DNA from: Ianthella basta
Lineage: Eukaryota; Porifera; Demospongiae; Verongiida; Ianthellidae
Reading direction: 5' to 3'
NCBI GenBank assembly: GCA_964019415.1
Contig: OZ025868.1
Span: forward strand, 16,098,030-16,162,029
Length of the DNA: 64,000 bases
The first letter of the stretch is position 1. Each line of letters starts with the position of its first letter. Under the pieces are notes generated by a model. That model saw only the letters and a program-made list of their open reading frames with translations. It ran no database searches and had not been told where the DNA came from. This document shows positions 8,976-63,870 of the stretch, piece after piece. A program made the position numbers and the translations under genes.

Positions 8976-11817
8976 ATGTCAGTGAGTTACTTGGTACTGT
9001 GTTCCATTCAGCAGTGATCCTGACGTAGGGACTACTGTATGCTTTCCAGGTAGCGCAGTACTTCTAGCGTTTCCAGATCCCGCGCGATGTCCGCTTACCA
9101 CTGGAAGCGAGCTTGATCGCCTGTCCCCCATTTTGTAGCGATAGTTCTATGATGTCGGAATTGTCTGAGAGCTGATGCGTAGCAAAGGCCTCCCAGACGG
9201 GCTCGGTGTTTGAGGCACCACGCCGTCTTCATGTGTGGCAAAAGACGGCTTCAAATTAAATAGTTCCCCGTTGCTTTGTCTGTTGTGGGGGACGTTGCAT
9301 GGATTTGGCCGGAGAGAGCTGGTATCAGCTAGCAGTCATTATCAAATGACCCATCTGTGTTCTGTGCTCGGTTGACTAGCGCCAGCTGATCAAGGGACTA
9401 GTGGTAACCATTGATCCGTCTCTGGCAACGTGACTCCAATGCGTTCAAGTGTGCGCTTGGACTAAGTCAGTGGTTCCTTTACTTGTAAAAACAATGACAC
9501 CATTAGTGTTAATGATAGCGACAAGAGAGAGAGGGGCTGATATGATATGTGAAGCCTTTCACTGGGCAAGATATAATGACGTGTGATGCTCAGCGCACTG
9601 CGTAAGATAAGTCTTACTCCTATATAGACATGTGTGTGTATGTACGTGTGTCTGTCCGTATTTATGTGCATATTTCTATGTAGCCTGTAGGGTGAGGTTG
9701 AGGGATGGTAGACTGTGTTATTTTGAATAGAATTCTAAAACCTTTTTGCACTAACCCTGCATCTGGCAACTTCTATGAATGAAGATTGCTAAACAGACAA
9801 AGATGTTACCAAAAGATGAGTTGGTTGAAAATGGCCGAACAGTTTGTTACAAAAACAGTAATTCTACCACGCACTGTGTTGCACAAGTGCCAATGGGGAG
9901 TAGCCTGTGCAAGTGAATAGCAAATGTTAAGTGTGTTTTCCTTTCTGTTCCCCTTCCTCTTGGTGATGCTCTGTATCCACCTGTGAACGAAGTTGGGAGG
10001 TTTCCTGGTGAGTGGTGAGTGGTGAGGTGTCATTCTCTTGTACAGGTTTACTATCATGTTAACACACATTCACCTTCAACTTTGTGTTAAGTTCTACCCT
10101 TCCTCCCCTCTCATCCTTACCCCGCTCTCCCTGCTGGGGCTCTAGAAACAAGTCGGCAGTGCTGTTGAGACTGCTGCCAAAGATGTTGAGAAAGACCTGG
10201 ACAAGGCTGTCCACTCCTCACCTATGGTGAGCACAGCATATGGTTCTCTAGCACCCACTGTGGTACACACACGCACGCACGCACACATTCATTCATTCAA
10301 CATGTACGTATGTAAACAATATGTGCCTGACCATTCAGTACTCCACCCCACCCCCTACCCCACCCCTAACTACGCCCCTACCCCGTCCCTACTCCACCCA
10401 CCCCCTACCCCACCCCCTATCCCACCCCCAACCACGCCCCTACTCCACCCCTACCCCACCCCCTACCCCACCCCCTACCCTGCCTCCTGTGTAGGACGCT
10501 ATCAAGCCGGGCAATGTAGTGATGTTCCGCTCCAAGGTGAACCAGAAGCTGTTGAGAGTGCTGGAGAATGGAGCACTGGACTGCAATGGAGATGGGGGGA
10601 ACATCTGTAAGAGCAGCATGTGACTGACATGTGACTGTCATGTGACCATCATGTGACTTCCATGTGACTACTGTGGATCACCAACGCACCTCTCCTGTGT
10701 GTAGGTGAATTCATAGTGGAGGCCGCTGGTTACCAGGGCACGTTCAAGTTCAGGAATGTCATGCAAAGCAACTGTTACATTGCCATTGTCAACATTCAGG
10801 GACAACTGTACTGCGTTGGAAATGTGAGTTTGCCATAGCCCCCCTAGCACCGCACCACACCTCCCTCACCACTGCCATGTGACATAAGACTTCTTGTTTC
10901 TGTGCCCATGCATTCTTGACAGACCATTTCTTTTAAAACACTGCACTATTGCAGCTGTAATTGCAGAGACGTTTAGATTGCCCTGTCTGCCAGAGTATTA
11001 ACATCTTGAAGTTTGAAACACACAGCCCCATATTTGAGAATTGCATTTATCACACATTTGTATCAGAAGGCTCCGATTTACTTGACTACAAGTGGGAGGA
11101 TGGTGTTGGTACAAGGTGATAGAATAGAGATTCATTACCACATCTGGACATTGATAAAGGGGGATTTGTTGAGCGTTAAACACGTGGCACACTTTTTTAC
11201 CAAAAGGCAAAACGTTTCAGCCCCAAAAGGGCCTTCTTCAGTTGCACAAGAGTACAAAACAGAACGTTTAATGCTCAACAAATGCCGCTTTATCAATTGG
11301 TACAAGGTAGTGTACATATTATACTTACAACTATTTCAAAGATTGTGTGTGTGTAGTGTGCACTGTGATTTCCCTTGTATTAGGGCACTGGTGGTCCAGA
11401 GTGTGACTTCCTCCCTGTCATCCAGCTGGATAGCTATGTTGCCTTCCAGTCTGGCCCCTCCCCCATGGCCCACATCGGGGCGCTCCCCAGTGGACAGATG
11501 ACCGCCCCTGCCCAGACACCTGTCAACAATGACACAGCACACTTCAAAGTGCAGTACCAGGTGAGGAGTGACATGAGTGACAGGGAATGACATGAGTGAC
11601 AAGTGGCAAGGGTGACAGATGTGTAAAGCGAATCGTGAGATAGAACAGAATACTATAAGCTAGAATGATCCAAGCACAAATTTCCTTTATTCTAGTTTAA
11701 TTAATTTATATGCATGTATCTTTATACTGCACTACTCACTTATGTGTTTGTGTTTCTGCTTCTTTCTTTGATTTGCAGCGAAAGATGCCCCAGAGCTCAC
11801 CCAAGCAGCCGCGCTAG
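8976..11817 (+). CDS. Intracellular beta-trefoil protein with FGF-like strand pattern
   Basis: Exons: 8976-8981 (proposed, ATG TCA before a GTGAGT donor), 10146-10226, 10495-10606, 10705-10823, 11384-11560 and 11779-11817 (TAG); the last five keep frame and give about 175 residues. An amphipathic N-terminal helix (AVETAAKDVEKDLDKAVH) is followed by about 125 residues of short beta strands with the spacing of a beta-trefoil: LLRVLENGALDC, CYIAIVNIQGQLYC, ECDFLPVIQLDSYVAFQS, HIGALPSGQ. This resembles the FGF/IL-1 fold (compare G-x-LY and ECxF motifs of FGFs), but no signal peptide is seen. The basic tail RKMPQSSPKQPR could be a nuclear or RNA-binding patch. The first exon is a guess; the family assignment is tentative. 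Intron 1 (8982-10145) holds nothing recognisable. Confidence 0.55.
10330..10490. repeat. C-rich degenerate repeat upstream of exon 3
   Basis: Irregular repeats of ccaccccctaccc and ccctactccacc run up to the splice acceptor at 10494 and act as its pyrimidine tract. Confidence 0.7.
11106..11308. mobile_element. Penelope-like fold-back element, copy 2
   Basis: A 12-bp direct repeat ttggtacaaggt (11106-11117 and 11297-11308) flanks the element. Arms ttgataaag...atttgttgagc and their reverse complement enclose a minus-strand core (11241-11213) reading ctgaaga, a GGCCC hairpin, then gaaacg. It sits in the last-but-one intron of the beta-trefoil gene. Confidence 0.75.
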
Positions 11818-12048
11818 TAGTGACCACACAGACACACACACACACACACACACAGCAGTGTGGCAGTGCAGTTGTAGCTAGAAGTTAGTAGGGTGTTTTG
11901 CAGGACAGCTCACTAGTTTTTGTACAACAAGAACATGCTTGTAGTAGAGGTGGGTCAGTACATGTGGGATACTTGAATGAAGCTGCTACTATTTATAGCT
12001 GAATTTTACTGCTGATATATAAGATACGTGTTATACGGCGGGACGAGC

Positions 12049-12054
12049 AATAAA
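12049..12054 (+). terminator. Poly(A) signal AATAAA
   Basis: Canonical AATAAA 232 bp after the beta-trefoil stop codon and 125 bp before the next start codon. It is the best candidate for the 3' end of that gene. Confidence 0.5.
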
Positions 12055-12178
12055 GTAAACAGGAAGTAATTAGGCAGGGTGTGTCGCTTGTGTATTTCCA
12101 AGGAAACAAAAATGGCCGCTGCATCAGGATGAACGCTTAAGTTCACACGCAGAACAATTGTCAAAGCAGTCTGCTGTG

Positions 12179-44591
<32,413 letters not shown>

Positions 44592-45641
44592 CATGTTTGT
44601 ATTGTGCATGTAGAGTATTGAGTATGGACAGCATTAATATTGTATATATGCACAATTTCTTATTGTATTTATGTACGTACTCCTGTCCTCGCTCCCCAAA
44701 ATGATGATACACCCCTCCAAACTGCACTGTGTAAGTGGTATGTGACTGTAATTGCCTTCATGTTCAGAATGTGTGGATCTTGACTTACTCGTGTTATCAC
44801 AAGATAGGCATGCATGGTACATGTCTGTGTGCAACCAAGCAGGGTCCTATATTGAATAGATTGAGTGTGTAATGTGCAACGACCTGAAAATGTACCCACT
44901 AATTGCATGTGAAGGAATTGAGTCAATTTTCCATCTGATATAACATATACCATGCAGCCATATGGAGTCCATGCACACGCATGCAGCTGCAGACGGTGAA
45001 CGAGCCTTCAAAACACAATGTGTGTGTATGTGTGCATGTATAATGGAGTGATCTGTTCACAGTACAAAATGACTCAACACGTACAACTGTATATAAACAT
45101 ATGATTGCACATGCATACGCGCAGCTGTACACAGCACACAACAGGGAAAATATAGTACAAACTGTCTTCAAGTTGCTCTGACCTTATAAAGTACATCTGA
45201 CAAAAATTCTGAAAGGAATGAATTGAATAAAATTGTTGAGGTAGGTTGGATGACAAAGTGTACCGTGTAGAAACAATAGCTCTGGACCTGCCCACTGGGG
45301 TCAGTAGGGATGTACCTGCATGTGAAGAGAGGTGACAAATATGCGAGTTAACACTAATCACATACCAACCGACACACTGACACCAGATACTTTAGTCCCT
45401 TCCAACAGTCACCCTTCACTGCTCATGCTTACAATTCACTTAATCAGTTCAAATGGCTCATTATTACCAGTACAAACTACCCACAGAATGGAATTTGGCG
45501 TTTGTAGAAAGAGTTAAAGATTTTTGTCTACAGTTGAAGATAAAAGATGACGGCAACTTCAGCAAATGTACAGTAAAACAGAACAGACTGGGTGTGCAAA
45601 GTACAAATCTTTAAAATATGGTCCAGTGAGTGCATGCTAGA
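44592..45641. other. Convergent intergenic stretch, USP and WH1-CRIB gene
   Basis: This lies between two convergent 3' ends. No conserved coding sequence, RNA gene or clear repeat was seen. Confidence 0.45.
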
Positions 45642-46757
45642 TTAGACTGTGGTAGAAGTGCTACGATTCTTCCCAGATTTCGGGACTGTGGAGTAAACGA
45701 AGTTCCTCTCAAAACCTTTACGCTCGTAAGTCAGTGGGGAAATGGGTTTTTCAATGGCGACCGACGTGAGAACATCGTCCAACCAACTGTGCTCCTCTTC
45801 CATCACTTCGTCACCAGACAGTGACGTTATGGCACTGTCATTTTCCTGACGTGACAATCTGTCACCTACACCCTCAACACCATCAACACTACTTACCGAG
45901 ACAGGGACAGATGTTCCCCCGACAGCACCAACATGTCCGTTGAAGTCTTGTCGCCCGGTGACGTTGGCCTCACTACATGCTCTTCTCAGAGTGGATGAGG
46001 CACGGTGCCGAGGGACAGTTGGAATGGGGATTGGGTAGCCTTCAAAGCGTGCACTGGTAACGGTTGCAGCCTTTCGAAGCTTCTTTGTCGGTTTCTGATA
46101 CACAGCGCCATCCGTACTCTCTCGCTTGGGTCCAACGCTCTGAATCTTCAACTGAACATCACTCTTCACCTTCTCAATGTCCATTATCTGTTCCAGCGCT
46201 TGGCTCCCAGCTACGTGCTGGAAGTTGCACGGCTTGGAGATCATTTCCCGCGTAAAACGTGGTACTAAAGGCGCCAGGTCTTTGGCCTTGTCCTTTCGCT
46301 CGCTCAGTTCATTCCTCTCCCTATTCCATTTCATGTATGTAGCTTGGAACTCGGCTGCGACGATTTCGGACTCGAACAAGACGCCTAGGATCCCCTCCAC
46401 GGAGTGAAGCTCGAACACATGGAAACGGTCACCAATAACTGAGTAGCTGCACGTCATCCCCAGTGTCTCCTTCCACACGGACACGCCGTAACGCTGATCC
46501 ACGATACAAAGTGAGAGTTGCCACTCCGCGCCTTTTTTGCTAACAACTCTGTTCCTCAACATCGCAACGATTCCAGACAGCACGTATTTCCAGTCCATAG
46601 TCGCCAGCTCTCCCGGGTTCGTCTTCATGGGGGTGACAAACACGTGCGCCCGACAGCCGCTCACCAAGGACTCAGCATTGCGACTGGAGAAGGAGAATCG
46701 AATCTTGTCCAAAGTGTCCTTGTCCATAACGTGGAACGTCTCTGTGAATTCGCTCAT
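45642..46757 (-). CDS. WH1-CRIB (WASP-like) protein lacking a recognisable VCA tail
   Basis: An intronless frame of 371 codons from an ATG at 46757. Residues about 45-150 fit a WH1/EVH1 domain: WQLSLCIVDQRYGVSVWKE, then a YFH-like FHVFELHS strand, then the closing helix EIVAAEFQATYMKW. Residues 173-184 (ISKPCNFQHVAG) fit the CRIB core ISxPxxFxHxxH of Cdc42/Rac-binding proteins, as in WASP. After that come a basic stretch (KPTKKLRKAA) and a Ser-rich tail with an acidic patch carrying a Trp (EEEHSWLDD). The long proline-rich region and the WH2 actin-binding motifs of WASP are not seen. It may be a WASP-derived adaptor that binds Cdc42 and WIP-type ligands but does not deliver actin. Assignment rests on motif patterns. 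Confidence 0.6.
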   Translation of the reverse strand: MSEFTETFHVMDKDTLDKIRFSFSSRNAESLVSGCRAHVFVTPMKTNPGELATMDWKYVLSGIVAMLRNRVVSKKGAEWQLSLCIVDQRYGVSVWKETLGMTCSYSVIGDRFHVFELHSVEGILGVLFESEIVAAEFQATYMKWNRERNELSERKDKAKDLAPLVPRFTREMISKPCNFQHVAGSQALEQIMDIEKVKSDVQLKIQSVGPKRESTDGAVYQKPTKKLRKAATVTSARFEGYPIPIPTVPRHRASSTLRRACSEANVTGRQDFNGHVGAVGGTSVPVSVSSVDGVEGVGDRLSRQENDSAITSLSGDEVMEEEHSWLDDVLTSVAIEKPISPLTYERKGFERNFVYSTVPKSGKNRSTSTTV

Positions 46758-47111
46758 CTCTGCACAACTTTGTAGGACTGTGAAACTCTGTCCCTATCTA
46801 CTAACAAAGAATAGTTGTCCCCTCTGAGGGGTAAAGGTTGTCACCAGCCAAACTGCCAAACTTGGAGATAAAGTTCTTCTTCCTGTGGTATTCGGCGGAA
46901 ATTCATCAGATAGCCAAATAAGGAGGTTGTCCTATGAATATTATTATTAATGGACGTGGGCGGGATTACCATGACACTGGGGGTTGTCCCGCCGTTTCCA
47001 AAGCAAAGCGGTTTGCTGGAGCAGAGCGGTTTGCTGGAGCAGTGAACCGGAGCGCGCAGATTGCAATTGGAGAGGGAACTGTTAGCGTAACAGAGCGGTA
47101 GAGCCTGCAGC
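46758..47111. promoter_or_regulatory. Shared divergent promoter, WH1-CRIB and PRDM9-like genes
   Basis: Only 354 bp separate the two start codons. The interval contains two direct copies of gcggtttgctggagcag (about 47007-47041). No TATA box was noted on either strand. Confidence 0.5.
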
Positions 47112-49596
47112 ATGTGCGAACTCAGCGAGTACGAAAAGAAACGGATACAACGAATTAGAGAGAATGAAAGTTTCTTGAAGACACTAGGTACGTGTGTCAC
47201 CAGGGAGCGCTGCAGTATTGCAGCGTACTCGGCTGTGCACTAGAGGCATAGTGCGTGCGCTGTATGAGTTTCCTTCTAATGCAGGCCTGGACTTGAAGAG
47301 CAGACGTGGGGAGTTGTCTGAGGCCGGTAGCTCGTCAAAGAGGCGAAGGAGGAGGCGCGCTGGGAGCGAGGATGACGATGATGATTGGGTTCCTGGAGTG
47401 GAGGAGGCACCGAGACGGTCCCGGAGGGGTAAGCCAATAGTGACGCTGTTTAGAGGAGGTTTCAGTTGTGCTTGTGCTTAAAATAGAGGTTGGACCATCT
47501 GCAGTTACTGTAGTAATATGGGTATAACTCCTATTTCCCTGCATGCATGCATATGTGAATATGTCATATACATCACTGGCTTCTGCTTATCCTCTAAATA
47601 CCAATTCTCCTCCCCTCTTCCCCTCTACTGTGTGTAGCACGTAAGACTGTATCCTACAAACCAAACGTCTTGTTCAAGCTCCCACAAGAGGAGAAGTTGT
47701 CCTTGAAAGAAGTGACCCGGAAAGTGGTAAGATCCATCCACTCACCATATCAATCTATGTCACATGTGTTGATTTTGTGACAGGAGTTGAGTGAACAATT
47801 TGGTGTGTGCTCTGAACCTACTTTCACTGCCTATTTTTAATGTTTTCAATACTTTTGGATTTGTTACTTCAAGTCACTGTCTTGTTTCTTTGCTTTGTTC
47901 CTGTCAGACGCGGCAGGTGGAGGAGGTGTTCAAACAGGGCCTTAGTACCTCCAAGTGTGGGGTGGGGCGGGCAGGAGGGAGGCGTGGTGACACACCCACA
48001 GAGGTCCCTGATGTGGAGCTGCCAGACTTCTTTGACGACAGCAACGACCCTGAGGTGTTTTATGGCTTCTCAGAGGATGAGTGCCACCCTGAGCTGGCTG
48101 GGGATAGCAGCGTGGACAGAGTGTGTGTGTGGGTCTTGCCTTCAGAAGTGGAGGATCTGTTTAACTCAGACAGTGACGACACTGATTTTGAGGGATTTGA
48201 CGAGGATGAAAGGTTGGTAACATCAATTAACTGCTTGTCAGTAGATTAGGGTACATAAGCATGACCATTGAATGGTGCGTGTGCATGCAATCAATCAATA
48301 TTACATACCACATGCAGATTATGCGTATGTATGTTTTTCTAAGAATTTGTGAGCATTCACTAAGTTTTTTGTGCTACTGATCATCCATAGCATAAGCAAT
48401 TGATTCACCTGCCATCCATGAACCACACTTAATCCTTCTTTATTTATTTGGCTATAGCTTCTTTGCACTGTTTGAAGAGGCAAAAGAGATTTGCTGTGTG
48501 ACACGTCAGTCAGCAAGGAAGGTGGGTCAGGAGAAGACCTATACAGAGGATGAGCTATCTGATGAGGACGAGTACCTTTGTGAGTTCACTGAAGTGACAC
48601 ATACGCTTACAGAACACTATAGTACCACCATTTCCACATGTTGGGGTGTTTGTGCATGTACCCTAATAACTAATAGCTGCCTGTAACTGCAGGTGAGTGT
48701 AAAACCATCCCTGCACATCTTTTCTCTCCGTATTGGACTGCTTTAGAACCTGCACATTTCTATACTATGTGTTAATATAAATGGCTATACATAAAGTGCA
48801 CAAATATTCTTCTCTGGCTGTGTCATCCTCCACCCATCCACCCAGATTGTGAGGAGTGTGGGCAGATTAACCGTGGGGATTGCCCCATTCATGGCCCCCT
48901 CACCCCACTGGATGAGTCGCTGGGTGTTGATGAGGCATCGAAACAATTCACAAGTGTTCCAGTGCCAAAACAGCTCACAGTTAAGGGATCCACTATCCCT
49001 GACGCTGGGATGGGAGTCTACTCCAAGGAGTACATTCCTAAGGGGACACGATGTGGGCCTTACAGGGGAACCATTGTGGACAAGATGGACATTGGAGCTG
49101 ATGTGGACACTGCATACATGTGGGAGGTGAGCATGCAATAGTTGTACCTTGCATTCTGGTGGTGTGGGGTTATTCATACAAATAAAGTGTTTGAAGTTTA
49201 CATGAATCAACTCTTTGAAAAGTCCCTTATAGTTTTGGAATTAGCTGCAAATGAGCAGTCATTGTGCTTTATTAAATATTGTTTTAGCATGATTTTATAG
49301 TTTCCCCACACAACTTGCATTAAGCTTATAAAAGCATATGTCAATTCTTATAGGAATACATAATAATTGGCTGAAATGCACTCTATCGACTGTTAACTCT
49401 GTCTCCCTGGATGCCCTGAATTGCCTGACTAGATCAAAAAGTCTGGTTGCTCAGCGTACTATCTTGATGGGAGTGATGAGGCCACCTCCAACTGGATGAG
49501 GTTTGTCAACTGCGCTAGAAGTGAGACGGAGCAGAACATGGTGGCCTTTCAGTTCTGCGGAGAGATGTACTACCGGACATACCGTGACATCTACCC

Positions 49597-49633
<37 letters not shown>

Positions 49634-51045
49634 GAATCTAACTTCCCAGTGCATCTACCTCAGTAAGTGTACAACTGCAGAATGCAGTAATCTAATGTGC
49701 ATGTGCCATGCTGTAATACTAACACTGTAGGCACTGAGCTGTTGGTGTGGTACGGTGAGGAGTATGCCAAGGACTTGGGTATTGAGGTGACATCAGCACA
49801 CTTGGACTACTGCAGTGATAGTGATGACAGCAGTGATAACGAAGATAAGCCAAGTAAGTTGCATTCAGTGCATGCAATCAGCAGTGTCTATAGTGTCCTA
49901 TGTAACCTAAACACACCATGCAGTACTAGTCACCCCCTAAGCACTTTGTAATGTGAAATACAGTACATACTTACACAGGTGTCATTTGACTGGGTCATGT
50001 CACACCTGCACCTGATTAGCACTTGCAACTGTGACTTTGTTGTGCTTGTCAAGAGATTTACAATATTTGGTTGCCATGCACTTTACCCACAGAGTTCAGA
50101 ACATCCTTTGTCTGTCGTGGTTGTGGTGCCTCCTTTGTTGAGCATTCGTCCTTCAAGATCCACCTCAAGTACAACCGTGAATGCCTTGAGGCTAATCCAC
50201 AAATTTTCAGTTGTCGATTATGTGGAGAAAAGTATGGACGGCTGTTTGAGCTGCAGGATCACATTCGTAAACACGAGCAGCTAAAAGACATCAGCACTGT
50301 GTCAACCAAGGAAGCAGACACTGCCCTCAATTATGTTGCTGGTGTGACGAGGTGGGGTGGAGCTGGTAAAAAGACTTTCACATGTACCTACTGTGACAAG
50401 GCATTTACTAGTGACGGCTACCTCAAGACACACATCCGAATACACACTGGTGACAGACCATACCAGTGCACCTACTGTGGTAAGACGTTTACTACAGACG
50501 GCAGCCTCAAGACACACATCCGAATACACACTGGTGATAGACCATACCAGTGCACCTACTGTGGTAAGGCGTTTACTACAGACGGCAACCTCAAGACACA
50601 CATCCGAATACACACTGGTGACAGACCATACCAGTGCACCTACTGTGGTAAGGCGTTTACTACAGACGGCAGCCTCAAGACACACATCCGAATACACACT
50701 GGTAACAGACCATACCAGTGCACCTACTGTGGTAAGACGTTTACTACAGACGGCAACCTCAAGACACACATCCGAATACACACTGGTGACAGACCATACC
50801 AGTGCACCTACTGTGGTAAGGCGTTTACTACAGACAGCGACCTCAAGAGACACATCCGAATACACACTGGTGACAGACCATACCAGTGCACCTACTGTGG
50901 TAAGGCGTTTACTACAGACGGCGACCTCAAGAGACACATCCGAATACACACTGGTGACAAACCATACCAGTGCACCTACTGTGACAAGGCATTCATTACC
51001 AGTCGTGACATGAAAAAACATATTAATACATTTCATGGAATATGA
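47112..51045 (+). CDS. PRDM9: PRDM9-like PR/SET histone methyltransferase with C2H2 finger array
   Basis: Nine exons: 47112-47187, 47285-47428, 47638-47726, 47908-48212, 48458-48579, 48846-49126, 49433-49598, 49731-49853, 50093-51045 (TGA); 752 residues. An acidic/basic N-terminal region (residues 1-245) has no KRAB box I can see. It is followed by the zinc knuckle [20 protein letters not shown] (from 244), the arrangement found in PRDM9/7/11. The PR/SET domain spans about 275-420, with [31 protein letters not shown] and [15 protein letters not shown]; the cofactor and catalytic tyrosine motifs are kept, so H3K4/K36 methyltransferase activity is plausible. One post-SET finger (443 on), a second isolated finger, then eight tandem C2H2 fingers from 531 to the end. 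In vertebrates PRDM9 places meiotic recombination hot spots; here this is inference. Confidence 0.88.
50377..51040 (+). repeat. 84-bp zinc-finger coding repeat
   Basis: Eight fingers in register; the phrase tgcacctactgtg recurs every 84 bp from 50467 to 50971. The inner six units differ at only a handful of bases, mostly in codons for helix positions 2, 3 and 6. The first and last units are more divergent, as expected for an array evolving by unequal exchange. Confidence 0.93.
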
Positions 51046-51630
51046 TTCTATCACTACTTAGCACAATTGCTATATTCTCATGTTTTCTAATAATTATAAT
51101 GATTTGCAATTCTTGTAAGTTACACGAACAGCATGTTTTTTACTTCACCATAATTATATGCATAGTTAAAAATTTAAATTAGTTGTACTTATGCACATAC
51201 AATGCTAATCATAATAAATTAATGCAGTCAGCCAGCATGCTATTATTATAGAATTGTTAATTTGTGGGCATAAACATGCAGTATATATTATTAAACATCA
51301 TGTGTCGAGCACCCATGTGTAGTAATCATTACCATTGTTTTGCAACTACGAATAGGAATATAAAAAGTTGGTTAGTATCTCTAATAGACCCATGCCAGCA
51401 TCTTGGGCTTTTGCCCAGGGAAAAAGAGGGGCTAGCAAGCCAGACAAACCAAAAATGCCAATATGGAATAATTATGCAATATAACAATATACCGTAGAAT
51501 ATGGTACATCAATTAAAAATCTATTAATTACATATGGAGTCAGTTATCAATTACCTTGTAGTCATTGCTATACATTACAATACATCATGTAAAATCTACT
51601 GAGCTACTACATGTATACTAAAACAGTAAT
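51046..51630. other. AT-rich convergent intergenic stretch
   Basis: AT-rich spacer between the 3' ends of the PRDM9-like and TLCD5-like genes; possible poly(A) signals (aataaatta near 51213) but no gene seen. Confidence 0.5.
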
Positions 51631-54298
<2,668 letters not shown>

Positions 54299-54330
54299 GG
54301 CACGTCATCGAGCTCAGCATTTGGAACAAA
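54299..54330. promoter_or_regulatory. 32-bp interval between divergent TLCD5-like and PSMC4 start codons
   Basis: The two ATGs point apart with only 32 bp between them, so the core promoters and 5' UTRs must overlap or lie within coding sequence, unless one gene starts at a downstream exon. The interval includes cacgtcatc, a CRE-like half site. Confidence 0.6.
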
Positions 54331-58009
<3,679 letters not shown>

Positions 58010-58250
58010 ACTTACGAATATCATGACAATACTTCATTGTATGTCTCAGTGTACATTCAAATAAGAGTTCTTGTCAGTGTACAACACATCACAGCACACT
58101 ACAGGGGACCACAGTACTATTAAGTGATGTTCCACTCAGCAATGTCCATCCAAAGTGGCATGGAGTGATCAGGCAGGTGTCTGGGTGTGATTAACTATGC
58201 TCATCCTGACTACACCAATGAGCAGCTGTACAGTGTACAGTGACGTGACG

Positions 58251-58328
58251 TGACGTCATGAAATTTCGGAAGTAGCACAAACGGAAGTGGTAGGTTACTG
58301 CTTTACCACGTGACCTCCCAACCACGTG
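58251..58328 (+). promoter_or_regulatory. V-ATPase A promoter: CRE and twin CACGTG boxes
   Basis: A perfect CRE palindrome tgacgtca (58251-58258) follows two tgacg copies. Two ETS-type cggaag sites lie at about 58267 and 58282. Two accacgtgac boxes (CACGTG at 58307-58312 and 58323-58328) are 46-67 bp upstream of the start codon. The boxes match the CLEAR/E-box core of TFEB-type factors that control V-ATPase genes in mammals. No TATA box was seen. Confidence 0.55.
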
Positions 58329-58373
58329 ACTGTTGCACCACTCGGGAGCTTGCTCAGAGAGGAAGAGATAGAG

Positions 58374-63870
<5,497 letters not shown>

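Noticed and set aside
9000-10145. Short upstream frames as alternative first exons of the beta-trefoil gene
   Set aside because: Several short ATG frames exist, but none has a donor in the right phase except the ATG TCA at 8976, which is itself only tentative.
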